Below are positions 7,761 to 16,643 of a DNA stretch of 64,000 bases, piece by piece (the first letter of the stretch is position 1; each line of letters starts with the position of its first letter). The position numbers and the translations under genes are program-made. The notes under the pieces are model-generated. The model did not search any database and was not told the origin of the DNA. It saw only the letters and a program-made list of their open reading frames with translations. Origin of the DNA: Ignavibacteria bacterium (GTDB lineage Bacteria; Bacteroidota; Ignavibacteria; Tepidaquicellales; OLB5); the NCBI GenBank assembly GCA_020852705.1, contig JADZAP010000032.1:19514-83513 (forward strand), in the 5' to 3' direction.

Positions 7761-9200
7761 ATGAAAAGAGTTCATTTGTTCTTTTTGCTTTTTGCTGTAA
7801 CCTTATGCGTAAAAATTTACCCGCAGGTAAATTTTGTAAACGCATTTCCAAACCTTTCTTTTTCATCTCCCATTTTTCTTACTCATTCAGGTGATGGGAC
7901 AAACAGGATCTTTGTTGTTCAGCAGCGCGGACTTATCAAGGTTTTTCCAAATGATTCAACTGCTTCAAGTTCACAAACTTTCCTTAATGTTACAAATCTG
8001 GTAAGTCAGTCTGGCAATGAAAGGGGACTGCTTGGGTTAGCTTTTCATCCGCAATATTCATCAAACAGATACTTTTTTATTTATTACACCAGAAGCAGTG
8101 ACGGGGCATTAAGAATTTCACGCTTTACTACAATGTCCGGAAACCCAAATAAAGCAGACTCTCTTAGTGAACTGAACATGCTTACAATTGCTCATCCAAC
8201 TTACAGCAATCATAATGGCGGCTGCCTGATGTTCGGTGCTGATGGATATCTTTATATGGGTACAGGTGATGGAGGTTCAGGCGGTGACCCAAATAACAAT
8301 GCACAAAATGTAAATGTATTGCTTGGAAAGATATTGAGAATTGATATTAATACCCCAAATGGTGGTAACAATTACAGCATTCCACCCTCTAATCCGTTTT
8401 CAGGCGGGGGAGGTGCTCCGGAAATATTTACTTGGGGAATGAGAAATCCATGGCGTTTTTCACGCGACCCTGTTACCGGTACTATCTTCTGCGGTGATGT
8501 TGGACAGGATTCATGGGAAGAAGTTGATACTTTATCTGTTGGCAAAAATTACGGGTGGAGATGCTATGAAGGTAATCACCCCTACAATACTTCCGGCTGC
8601 CTGCCGATTAACAATTTTACATTTCCAATTACTGAATATGCAAATGCAGGCAGTGATATTTCTATTACAGGAGGATATGTTTACCGCGGCTCAAGGGTGC
8701 CGTGGCTTGTTGGCAGATATATCTACGCTGATTATGGAAGCAGAAAAGTTTGGAAACTTCTGCTCTCAGGAGGTGTTGTTTCAGATAATTCAATTATCGG
8801 TGTATCACCAACAGGTGTTCCTTCTTTCGGCGTTGATCAGAATAATGAATTATACATTGTCGGATCAAACGGCACTATTTATAAGCTGCAGGATGCAGCT
8901 ATTGGTTTAAACAATAACCAAAATCAGCTTCCTGCCGGATTTTCTCTTGAACAGAATTATCCCAATCCATTCAATCCCGTAACTAAAATTTATTATAACG
9001 TTGGTGAATCAAGTAATATTATTCTCTCTGTTTATGATGTAAAGGGAAGTGAAGTAAGTATTTTGGTAAATGAAACCAAACAACCCGGAAGATATTCAGC
9101 AGAGTTCAATGCATCTGGTTTGCCAAGCGGAGTTTATTTCTATAAAATCACAGTTAACGGTACACAAAATGACGAAAAAAAGATGGTGCTGATTAAATGA
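7761..9200 (+). CDS. Secreted PQQ-dependent sugar dehydrogenase-like beta-propeller with T9SS sorting domain
   Basis: The 479-residue protein has a signal peptide, then a glucose/sorbosone dehydrogenase (GSDH) propeller: FVVQQRGLIKVF, ERGLLGLAFHPQY, GGCLMFGADGYLYMGTGDGG, GLRNPWRFS-like GMRNPWRFSRDP, and GDVGQDSWEEVD. Proteins of this fold oxidise sugars with PQQ and calcium, though many members have unproven substrates. After about residue 395 comes the T9SS type A sorting domain (NYPNPFNPVTKIYY, ending KKMVLIK), which directs export across the outer membrane and surface attachment. A terminator follows directly. Confidence 0.9.
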   Translation: MKRVHLFFLLFAVTLCVKIYPQVNFVNAFPNLSFSSPIFLTHSGDGTNRIFVVQQRGLIKVFPNDSTASSSQTFLNVTNLVSQSGNERGLLGLAFHPQYSSNRYFFIYYTRSSDGALRISRFTTMSGNPNKADSLSELNMLTIAHPTYSNHNGGCLMFGADGYLYMGTGDGGSGGDPNNNAQNVNVLLGKILRIDINTPNGGNNYSIPPSNPFSGGGGAPEIFTWGMRNPWRFSRDPVTGTIFCGDVGQDSWEEVDTLSVGKNYGWRCYEGNHPYNTSGCLPINNFTFPITEYANAGSDISITGGYVYRGSRVPWLVGRYIYADYGSRKVWKLLLSGGVVSDNSIIGVSPTGVPSFGVDQNNELYIVGSNGTIYKLQDAAIGLNNNQNQLPAGFSLEQNYPNPFNPVTKIYYNVGESSNIILSVYDVKGSEVSILVNETKQPGRYSAEFNASGLPSGVYFYKITVNGTQNDEKKMVLIK

Positions 9201-9218
9201 TTTTTTAAATTTTTTTAC

Positions 9219-9251
9219 AAAGCCTGCCTCTTTTTTTTGGCAGGCTTTTTT
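9219..9251 (+). terminator. Rho-independent terminator after the GSDH-like gene
   Basis: AAGCCTGCC (9220-9228) pairs with GGCAGGCTT (9239-9247), followed by a T run. It lies before the metG start, which argues against the longer metG reading frame that opens inside it at 9237. Confidence 0.85.
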
Positions 9252-9281
9252 ATTTTATTTTGGGTATTTTTGTTGATTATT

Positions 9282-10943
9282 ATGGAAAATTCAGAAAAAT
9301 TTAAACGGATTCTGGTTACTTCTGCACTAACTTATGCCAACGGTGAAACACATTTAGGGCATATTGCAGGTTCAATTCTGCCTGCTGATATGTATGTCAG
9401 GTATTGCCGGCTTTCCGGCTATGATGTTATTTATATCTGCGGAAGCGATGAATACGGTACAGCTATTGAAATGTCCGCAATTAAAGAAGGTATTTCACCA
9501 AAAGAAATAATTGATAAATACCACTTCTTAAATAAACAGTCTTACGAGGGTCTTGGTATGTCGTTTGATATTTATTCAAGAACTTCAACTGATATCCATA
9601 AAAAAAATTCTCAGGATTTCTTTAAGGTTTTATATGATAAAGGTTTGCTTTATCAAAAATCTGAAAAACAGCTTTATTCTGAAAAAGAAAAACGGTTTCT
9701 TGCTGATAGATTTGTCATCGGAACATGTCCAGTTTGCGGATATGAAGAGGCAAGGGGAGATGAATGCGAAAATTGCGGAAGTGCACTTTCGCCATTAGAA
9801 TTAAAAAACCCCCGCTCCACTATTACCGGAGATACACCCGTTGTAAAAGAATCAACTCACTATTACTTTCCCTTAAGCAAATATCAGGATTCACTTGATA
9901 AATGGATTATCAGTAAATCTGATTGGAAACCCAATGTAGTAAATTACTGCAAAGGCTGGTTTAAAACCGGCTTGCAGGATAGAGCAATTACAAGAGATCT
10001 TAACTGGGGTGTACCGCTTCCTGTTAATAACAGCGAGGGAAAAGTGATTTACGTTTGGTTTGAAGCACCAATTGGGTATATTTCAAACACAATTGAACTT
10101 TTCCAAAATTCTAAGAACCCGGATAAATGGAAGGAATATTGGCAGAGCAATGATACTAAACTTGTTCATTTTTTGGGGAAAGATAATATAATTTTCCACG
10201 CTATATTCTTTCCCGCTATGCTTATGGCTCACGAAAATTATGTTCTTGCTGAAAATGTGCCTGCAAATGAATTTATGAACCTTGAAGGAAGCAAGCAGTC
10301 AAAAAGTAAAGGGCATGCAATTTATGTTAAAGATGTTCTGGAAAAGTTCAATCCTGATACTATCAGATATACCATTGCAACCAACATGCCGGAAAATAAA
10401 GATACCGATTTTTACTGGAGCGACCTGCAGGCAAAAAATAATAATGAACTAGGTGCTATATTGGGGAATTTTGTTAACCGGACATTTGTATTTGCCCAAA
10501 AATATTTTGAAGGCACTGTGCCGGAAGCAAATGAATACCTTGAAATTGATAAAAATATTATAAACAGTATAAAATCATACTCTTCAAGTATTGCATCTTA
10601 TTATGAAAATTACAAATTTAAGGATGCTGTGAGCGAAACTATGAATCTTGTCAGAGATGCTAACAAGTATTTTAATGATACAGAACCATGGAAAGCCATA
10701 AAAGATGATAAAGCCAGATGTGCTGTTATAATTAATACCTGCCTTCAGCTTTGCAGAAGTTTTGCAGTATTATTTAATCCTGTTCTGCCTTTCAGTTCTG
10801 AAAAGCTTTTAAGGATGCTGAATATTTCTGAGGAAGCAATTACATGGAAATCAGCTGCTGAGCTTAAACTTAAAGCTGGAAGCAAACTGAATAATCCTGA
10901 AATTCTTTTCAGAAAAATTGAAGATACAGAAATTGATAAATAA
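9282..10943 (+). CDS. metG: Methionyl-tRNA synthetase
   Basis: This 553-residue class I synthetase charges tRNA-Met. It shows the HIGH-type signature THLGHIAGS, the CGSDEYGTAIE motif, and a zinc knuckle with two pairs of Cys (CPVCGYEEARGDECENCG). The KMSKS loop reads KQSKSKG, with Met replaced by Gln. The C-terminal EMAP-like tRNA-binding domain of E. coli-type MetG is absent. I chose the ATG at 9282 (MENSEKFKR) because the frame upstream, starting at 9237, runs out of a terminator hairpin and encodes a hydrophobic stretch foreign to MetRS. It is followed 18 nt later by folP. Confidence 0.96.
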   Translation: MENSEKFKRILVTSALTYANGETHLGHIAGSILPADMYVRYCRLSGYDVIYICGSDEYGTAIEMSAIKEGISPKEIIDKYHFLNKQSYEGLGMSFDIYSRTSTDIHKKNSQDFFKVLYDKGLLYQKSEKQLYSEKEKRFLADRFVIGTCPVCGYEEARGDECENCGSALSPLELKNPRSTITGDTPVVKESTHYYFPLSKYQDSLDKWIISKSDWKPNVVNYCKGWFKTGLQDRAITRDLNWGVPLPVNNSEGKVIYVWFEAPIGYISNTIELFQNSKNPDKWKEYWQSNDTKLVHFLGKDNIIFHAIFFPAMLMAHENYVLAENVPANEFMNLEGSKQSKSKGHAIYVKDVLEKFNPDTIRYTIATNMPENKDTDFYWSDLQAKNNNELGAILGNFVNRTFVFAQKYFEGTVPEANEYLEIDKNIINSIKSYSSSIASYYENYKFKDAVSETMNLVRDANKYFNDTEPWKAIKDDKARCAVIINTCLQLCRSFAVLFNPVLPFSSEKLLRMLNISEEAITWKSAAELKLKAGSKLNNPEILFRKIEDTEIDK

Positions 10944-10961
10944 AAATTGAAATTATATTAA

Positions 10962-11804
10962 ATGAACGATAATTATTCTTATACCTTCGGTAAAAAGGTT
11001 TACGACCTCAGTTCCAGAACTTTTGTAATGGGTGTCCTTAATGTTACGCCCGATTCCTTTAGCGATGGCGGTAAATTTTTTAATACAGATATAGCTATTG
11101 CTCACGGCAAAGCTATGGCTGAGGCAGGAGCTGATTTTATTGACGTTGGTGGTGCTTCTACTAAACCGGGTGCTGAAGAAATTACAGCTGATGAAGAAAT
11201 CAAAAGGGTATTACCCGTAATTGAATCACTTGCAAAATCTGTTAATATTCCCATTTCTGTTGATACTTACAGGTCTGTGGTTGCTGCTGCTGCTTTAAAT
11301 GCAGGAGCATTGATAGTAAATGATATCAGCGCATTTGGATTTGATACCCGAATGGCTGAAACCATCGCTAATCATAATGCAAGTGCTGTTGCTATGCATA
11401 TTAAAGGTACTCCTAAAGATATGCAAATTGATCCGCAATATAATGATGTTGTTGCCGAAGTAATACAGTATTTTGAAAATGCTGCTTGGAAGGCAAATGT
11501 TGCCGGAATTAAACAGGTTATTTTTGATCCCGGCATTGGTTTTGGCAAAACTGTTGAGCATAACCTTAAACTGATAAAAAATTTAAGCTCATTTAAAAGA
11601 CTTGATTCACCTATTATGATTGGTATTTCCAGAAAAAGTCTGATAGGAAAAATTTTAAACAACAATGATGTTAATGATAGACTTGAAGGAACCATAACAT
11701 TAAACACAATTGCAGTTTTAAATGGTGCACATATTATCCGCGTTCATGATGTAAAAGAAGGTGTAAGAACAGCTAGAATTTTAGATGCATATAAAAATGT
11801 TTAA
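10962..11804 (+). CDS. folP: Dihydropteroate synthase
   Basis: The 280-residue protein condenses 6-hydroxymethyl-dihydropterin diphosphate with p-aminobenzoate in folate synthesis. The two classical FolP signatures are present: MGVLNVTPDSFSDGG near the N-terminus and ADFIDVGGASTKPGA. The conserved core strands follow (ISVDTYRS, LIVNDISAF, IIFDPGIGFGKT as VIFDPGIGFGKT, and MIGISRKSLIG). The length is usual for the family. It is the second gene of a metG-folP pair ended by a terminator at 11832-11863. Confidence 0.97.
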   Translation: MNDNYSYTFGKKVYDLSSRTFVMGVLNVTPDSFSDGGKFFNTDIAIAHGKAMAEAGADFIDVGGASTKPGAEEITADEEIKRVLPVIESLAKSVNIPISVDTYRSVVAAAALNAGALIVNDISAFGFDTRMAETIANHNASAVAMHIKGTPKDMQIDPQYNDVVAEVIQYFENAAWKANVAGIKQVIFDPGIGFGKTVEHNLKLIKNLSSFKRLDSPIMIGISRKSLIGKILNNNDVNDRLEGTITLNTIAVLNGAHIIRVHDVKEGVRTARILDAYKNV

Positions 11805-11831
11805 TTAAATTATTTATAATATTTTTTACTT

Positions 11832-11863
11832 AACCCATCGTTTTTTAGCCGATGGGTTTTTTA
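11832..11863 (+). terminator. Rho-independent terminator of metG-folP
   Basis: AACCCATCG (11832-11840) pairs with CGATGGGTT (11850-11858), followed by TTTTTATT. Confidence 0.85.
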
Positions 11864-12075
11864 TTATTAGCACTTACAGTAAAACTACTCTAATTACGGC
11901 AGTAGTATCAAAATCACTAAAAAAGCTACTAAACACCCTTGCAATGTGAATATTAAAAAATTATGTTTACATAGTTAGTATATATAGTTAATTGATATAA
12001 TGACTATATTGAAAATAACTAACTATAATAAGTAGTATATTTCAGTATATAATTCTAATCAGGGGGAGAATTGTT

Positions 12076-13911
12076 ATGAAAACATTGCTTCTGTTTCTTC
12101 TTAACTTTTTTATTTTATCGTATTGTAATTTATTTTCGCAATCTTACGGATGGTTTTCGCAGTCAAGCGGAACCGGTAATAATCTAAATGATGTTTATTT
12201 TGCTTCCAATTCTACAGGTATTGTTGTAGGGCAATCTGGTACAATATTAAGAACAACCAATGCCGGAACAAATTGGAACACTGTTAACAGCGGAACAAGT
12301 GTGCATTTGTTTAGTGTGTATTTTATTAATGCCAATACAGGCTGGGTTGCAGGAGATGTTGGTGTTATTTTAAAAACAACTAATGGCGGTTTAACCTGGA
12401 GCGTGCAGTCAACCGGGGTTGGTTATCAGTTAAGATCTATCAGTTTTATAAATTCTTCTGTTGGGTTTGCTGCCGGCTGGTATGGTACTTTTTTAAGAAC
12501 CACTAATGGAGGCACTTCTTGGAACTCTTATCCCACAGGTCTTACTACAAATTTGACATGTATAAATTTTTTAGATGCCAACTTTGGATTGGCAGGCGGT
12601 CAATTTGGCAAACTGATAAGGTCAACTAACGGAGGTGTAAATTGGCAAATAATTTCCTCGGGAACATCGGCTCAGATTGAACAGGTTAATTTTACTGCAT
12701 CCAATCAGGCTGTTATTATTGGCGAAGGCGGATTTATCAGGAAAAGTACAAATATGGGTAATAATTGGTTCTCTCAATCAAGCGGAACCGGAAACTGGTT
12801 GTACGGAACATCAGTTAAAAACGCAAATTTTTATTACCTTGTTGGTGATTATGGTACTGTTAGAAAAACTTCAAACGGAGGGACGAACTGGTACAGCCAG
12901 ACAAGTAATACATCAAGTTTATTAACTGCAGTTTCATTTGTAGATACAAATACCGGCTGGGCTGTTGGTATAAATGGTAAAATTATTAAAACTACTACAG
13001 GCGGTTGGGTTTTGCCGGGAACAGCAAGTCTAAATGCTCCCGCAAACGGGCAAACATGTTTTAGTGTTACAGGTATGCTTGATTGGTCAGATGTTTTTCC
13101 GCCTCTTTGCAACTACAGAATCAATATTGCAACTGACCAGAATTTTTCTAATATAATTTATAATGTTGCGGGGATTAATGCTTCTCAATATACTATGCCG
13201 CCGGGAATATTACAGTATAATACTCAATATTACTGGCGGGTTAAAGCTTCTAATCAGGTGGGTGAAAGTTTAAACTGGTCATCAGTGCGAAATTTTAGAA
13301 CTGCTGTTCCTGATGTTGCAGTTCCTAATCTGCTGCTTCCTGCAAATAATTCAAATGTTAGTGCAACTCCGCTGCTTAAATGGGATTCAATTGTAACTGC
13401 AGTTCATTATCGCTGCAGAATTGCAACTGATACAGGTTTTACTAATCTTATATTAGATTCTAATAACATTACGCTCTCTCGTTTAAATGTTCCTGCAGGC
13501 AGACTAAACCCAAACACAAGGTATTACTGGAAAGTATCATCTGCTAATTCATGCTACACAAGTGCATATAGTGTAAGATGGAGCTTTGTAACTGCTATGA
13601 CAGGGTTAAATGAAATTACAGAAGAAATTCCGCTGAGCTTTCAGCTCTATAACAATTATCCAAACCCATTCAATCCGGTTACTAATATTTCTTTTGATAT
13701 TCCAAAGACTTCTTATGTAAATCTGAAAATTTATAATGTACTTGGTGAGTTAGTCTTCACACCGGTAAACGGCTTGCTTGAAGCAGGGAAGTTTTCATTT
13801 ACATGGAATGCTGAAAATTTTTCCAGCGGGTTATATATTTATAGAATTGAAGCGAAAGCATTAAACGGGGATGTTTTTACTAAAACTCTAAAAATGGTAT
13901 TAGTTAAATAA
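12076..13911 (+). CDS. Secreted YCF48-type beta-propeller protein with fibronectin-like and T9SS sorting domains
   Basis: The 611-residue protein has a signal peptide (to about residue 22). It then has at least six repeats of the YCF48/BNR-like type, each ending in a pattern such as ILRTTNAGTNWN, ILKTTNGGLTWS or KLIRSTNGGVNWQ. Residues ~320-510 hold two fibronectin-III-like units marked by YYWRVKASN and YYWKVSSAN. The C-terminus is a T9SS sorting domain (NNYPNPFNPVTNI ... TLKMVLVK). The function is unknown; the fold suggests a surface adhesion or binding protein. It is paralogous to the gene at 33769. A purine-rich AGGGGGAG lies ahead of the ATG. Confidence 0.88.
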   Translation: MKTLLLFLLNFFILSYCNLFSQSYGWFSQSSGTGNNLNDVYFASNSTGIVVGQSGTILRTTNAGTNWNTVNSGTSVHLFSVYFINANTGWVAGDVGVILKTTNGGLTWSVQSTGVGYQLRSISFINSSVGFAAGWYGTFLRTTNGGTSWNSYPTGLTTNLTCINFLDANFGLAGGQFGKLIRSTNGGVNWQIISSGTSAQIEQVNFTASNQAVIIGEGGFIRKSTNMGNNWFSQSSGTGNWLYGTSVKNANFYYLVGDYGTVRKTSNGGTNWYSQTSNTSSLLTAVSFVDTNTGWAVGINGKIIKTTTGGWVLPGTASLNAPANGQTCFSVTGMLDWSDVFPPLCNYRINIATDQNFSNIIYNVAGINASQYTMPPGILQYNTQYYWRVKASNQVGESLNWSSVRNFRTAVPDVAVPNLLLPANNSNVSATPLLKWDSIVTAVHYRCRIATDTGFTNLILDSNNITLSRLNVPAGRLNPNTRYYWKVSSANSCYTSAYSVRWSFVTAMTGLNEITEEIPLSFQLYNNYPNPFNPVTNISFDIPKTSYVNLKIYNVLGELVFTPVNGLLEAGKFSFTWNAENFSSGLYIYRIEAKALNGDVFTKTLKMVLVK

Positions 13912-13961
13912 TAAAGTTTTTTGAATACAAAATTTCAAATAAACCTAATGGGGGGGTAGAA

Positions 13962-15653
13962 ATGAAAAAGTTAATTATATTCATAGCTGTATTTTTTGTA
14001 ATAACTTCAGTTTCATTTGGTCAGTTAATTACAAAAGTTTTAACATATAACGGTCCGGGCAATCAGCTTGATAAATGCACCGGTATTGTTGAAGATAACT
14101 TTGGATTTGTTTATGCAACAGGCGTAAGCTGGGGTTCAAATAGTACTAAAGAGGATTATGCTACTATTAAATTCGGTGAAGATGGCGACTATATCTGGGC
14201 TGTAAGATATGACGGACCCGGGCATAACTTAGATCATGCTTCTGCAATTACCATTGATAACTCGGGGAATGTTTATGTTACAGGATGGAGCCGTTCAGGC
14301 AGCAGTTATGGTACAGAAGATTACTGCACTATAAAATATAATAATCACGGGCAGCAGCTTTGGGCTGCAAGATTTGACGGTGCCGTTGGAAATGACTGCT
14401 ATTATTATGATTATGCCAATGCAATTTATGTAGATGAATTTGGTAATGTTTATGTTACGGGTGAAAGCTGGGGGAATGATGACCTAAATGGTGACTACCT
14501 GACTCTTAAATATAATTCAAACGGTAACCTTCAGTGGGCAAAAAGATATAACGGCTCATCAAGTAAAAATGATTTTGCATCAAGCATTGCTGTTGATCCA
14601 TCAGGTAATGTTTACGTTACTGGAGCAAGCCAAATGCAAAGTAAAGGTTACGATTATGCAACAATAAAATATTATTCATCCGGTTCACAGCAATGGTTTA
14701 AAAGATATGACGGTCCGGCTTATCTTGATGATAAAGCTTGTGAGCTTAAAGTTGATGCTTTTGGTAATGTTTATGTTACAGGTTCCTCTCACGGAGGGTC
14801 TTCAAAACTTGATTATGTAACCATTAAATATAATACTGCAGGTACTCAGCAATGGCTTACAAGATACAATAACTCTGCAGTTAATGATACAGATGCTGCT
14901 ACCGGGCTTGACTTAGATGTTTATAGAAATGTATATGTTACAGGTTACAGCAAGTCTTCAGGCGCTGCTAGCTATGATTATGTTACAATTAAATATTCAG
15001 GTTTTGATGGTTCCCAAGTATGGAATAATAGGTTAAACAAAGGTCTTTCAGATAAACCATGGGATATAAAAGTTCTGAACAAAAGCTGCGGTGCAATGGG
15101 TGATAATATAAACAGCGGTGTTGGTGAACCAGATATTCCTTGCTGGGATATATTTGTGTATGTTACAGGTGAAAGCAAAACTTCTGCGGGAACAGACTTT
15201 TTAACTGTTAGTTATAAGGAATCTGGTAATGAAAGATGGCAAATAAGTTTCAATGGACCACCTAACGGTAACGATGCCGCTTATTGTATTGCTGCTAAAT
15301 CATTTTACCCGGTAATTTACCTTGGCGGTTCTTTTGCTAATGATTACGGTATTATCGGTATTTCTGAGCTTTCAAGAACACTTTCAAGTAATGGCAAACA
15401 GGGTAGTTATAATTACCCTAATCCGTTTAATCCATCTACAACAATTAATTATTATGTTCCTAAAGAGTCTAACGTTAAAATAAGTATTTATGATATATTG
15501 GGCAGAACAGTTGCTGAACTTGTAAACGAAAAGAAAGCTGAAGGGCAGTATAATGTTGTTTTCAATGCGTCTGCTCTAAACAGCGGTATTTATTTTTACA
15601 GATTTAAAACTGATTATTCTGATGAAACCAAAAAGATTGTCCTCATTAAATAA
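13962..15653 (+). CDS. Secreted SBBP-repeat beta-propeller protein with T9SS sorting domain
   Basis: The 563-residue protein carries a signal peptide (MKKLIIFIAVFFVITSVSFG). It then has about seven repeats of the SBBP type, each with the core GNVYVTG (VDPSGNVYVTGASQ, VDAFGNVYVTGSSH) and a trailing DYATIKYN-like strand followed by QQW and a YDGP or YNGS turn. The repeats probably close into a propeller. The C-terminus is a T9SS sorting domain (NYPNPFNPSTTINYY ... KKIVLIK). It follows the upstream propeller gene by 50 nt without a clear terminator, and a run of seven G lies just ahead of the ATG. The ligand is unknown. Confidence 0.87.
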   Translation: MKKLIIFIAVFFVITSVSFGQLITKVLTYNGPGNQLDKCTGIVEDNFGFVYATGVSWGSNSTKEDYATIKFGEDGDYIWAVRYDGPGHNLDHASAITIDNSGNVYVTGWSRSGSSYGTEDYCTIKYNNHGQQLWAARFDGAVGNDCYYYDYANAIYVDEFGNVYVTGESWGNDDLNGDYLTLKYNSNGNLQWAKRYNGSSSKNDFASSIAVDPSGNVYVTGASQMQSKGYDYATIKYYSSGSQQWFKRYDGPAYLDDKACELKVDAFGNVYVTGSSHGGSSKLDYVTIKYNTAGTQQWLTRYNNSAVNDTDAATGLDLDVYRNVYVTGYSKSSGAASYDYVTIKYSGFDGSQVWNNRLNKGLSDKPWDIKVLNKSCGAMGDNINSGVGEPDIPCWDIFVYVTGESKTSAGTDFLTVSYKESGNERWQISFNGPPNGNDAAYCIAAKSFYPVIYLGGSFANDYGIIGISELSRTLSSNGKQGSYNYPNPFNPSTTINYYVPKESNVKISIYDILGRTVAELVNEKKAEGQYNVVFNASALNSGIYFYRFKTDYSDETKKIVLIK

Positions 15654-15801
15654 TGTTAAAGTACAAATAATGTTGAAGTACCTCCGGTAATAATTCCTCT
15701 TAGTTTAAAGGAATTGCTCCGCGTCTGCAGGCGTTTCAGTAAAATGGAATGCCTGTTTTATTAGTATAATTCATTCTCTTCTAAATTAATTAAATTTTCA
15801 G

Positions 15802-15809
15802 TATATTTG
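15802..15809 (+). promoter_or_regulatory. -7 promoter element TATATTTG of the yceD-rpmF-plsX-fabH cluster
   Basis: This is an exact TAnnTTTG match 49 nt upstream of the yceD ATG, in a gene-free gap of about 205 nt. No obvious TTG -33 box is seen at the expected spacing. Confidence 0.45.
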
Positions 15810-15858
15810 TTAGATTTTTATTGAAATTTGAGCAAATTGAGATATTTTTGCGGATTTT

Positions 15859-16338
15859 ATGGCTATTAAGATTAACATTGGCTCTTTAAATGAAGGTTCT
15901 CAAACTATCAGCCTCTTAAGCGATGAAAACGAGCTTTCTCTGCCTGCTGGGATAATTAAAGGTCCCCTGAACATTAAACTTGAATTATTTAAAACTTCAA
16001 GCCAGCTTGATGTTAAAGCAGAATTAAAAGGTATCAATTTACTTGATTGTGACAGGTGTCTTGAGAAATTTGAGAAAGATTTCCTGACTTCCTTTGAACT
16101 TGTATTTGTTATGAAATCACAAAGAGAAGAAGAGATCAATGAAGATTATATCCGTACATACAATCCTAACATGAAATCAGTTGATATAACCAATGATCTA
16201 AAGGAAGCTGTTATATTAACTATACCCATGAAAAAACTTCCTGAAGAAAATTCAGCGGGTAATTGCTCATGGTGCAATAGAACAAAAGATTTTTGGAAAG
16301 GGATACTTTCTGAAAAAGATCCTCAAGATGAATTTTAA
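15859..16338 (+). CDS. yceD: YceD/DUF177-family protein
   Basis: The 159-residue protein belongs to the DUF177 (YceD) family, which is linked to 23S rRNA accumulation and is almost always encoded just before rpmF. It has the family pattern LLDCDRCLEKFE (a CxxC) around residues 59-70 and a second pair CSWC near the C-terminus. These probably bind a metal. The mid-region ends in DITNDLKEAVILTIPMK. Gene order here (yceD, rpmF, plsX, fabH) is the classical ribosome/fatty-acid arrangement. Confidence 0.9.
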   Translation: MAIKINIGSLNEGSQTISLLSDENELSLPAGIIKGPLNIKLELFKTSSQLDVKAELKGINLLDCDRCLEKFEKDFLTSFELVFVMKSQREEEINEDYIRTYNPNMKSVDITNDLKEAVILTIPMKKLPEENSAGNCSWCNRTKDFWKGILSEKDPQDEF

Positions 16339-16386
16339 TTTTATCATTGAATAAAAAATAAGTAAAAATATTAGTAAGGTGATATA

Positions 16387-16566
16387 ATGCCAAATCCAAA
16401 ACGCAAACATTCAAAAACAAGAGGAAGAAAAAGAAGAACACATTATAAAGCAAGTGCTCCCAGCACTATGGCTTGTCCAAATTGCGGCGAAACCAAGCTT
16501 ATGCACAGGGTTTGCCCAAGCTGCGGATTTTATGATAACCGTTCTATAGTTATTCCTAAAAAATAG
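16387..16566 (+). CDS. rpmF: 50S ribosomal protein L32
   Basis: This 59-codon gene encodes bL32. It opens [17 protein letters not shown], the universal L32 start with a very basic N-terminus. It carries a four-Cys zinc ribbon in CPNCG and CPSCG, and ends NRSIVIPKK. It begins 48 nt after yceD, with GGTGAT ahead of the ATG. Its length and composition match the family. Confidence 0.97.
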   Translation: MPNPKRKHSKTRGRKRRTHYKASAPSTMACPNCGETKLMHRVCPSCGFYDNRSIVIPKK

Positions 16567-16573
16567 TCCTGAT

Positions 16574-16612
16574 TTTATTGTAAATGAAGTTCTTTCTTCA
16601 TTTACAAAAATC
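16574..16612 (+). other. Hairpin between rpmF and plsX (possible partial terminator or processing site)
   Basis: TGTAAATGAAG (16579-16589) pairs perfectly with CTTCATTTACA (16596-16606). The stem can be extended outward with a bulge through TGATTTTA and AAAATCA. It is followed by only a short T stretch (CAGTTTTTCC), so it may weakly terminate or set transcript ratios rather than end the operon. Confidence 0.5.
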
Positions 16613-16643
16613 AGTTTTTCCCAATTAATTTTTAACCGGTAAA

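Noticed and set aside
9237..9281. Upstream extension of metG
   Set aside because: The added 15 codons come out of a terminator hairpin and encode a hydrophobic stretch not found in MetRS.
11971..12026. Inverted repeat ATAGTTAGT/ACTAACTAT upstream of the propeller gene at 12076
   Set aside because: Nine-base arms with a 38-nt spacer in AT-rich DNA are likely by chance. It could still be a weak operator, but support is too thin to list.
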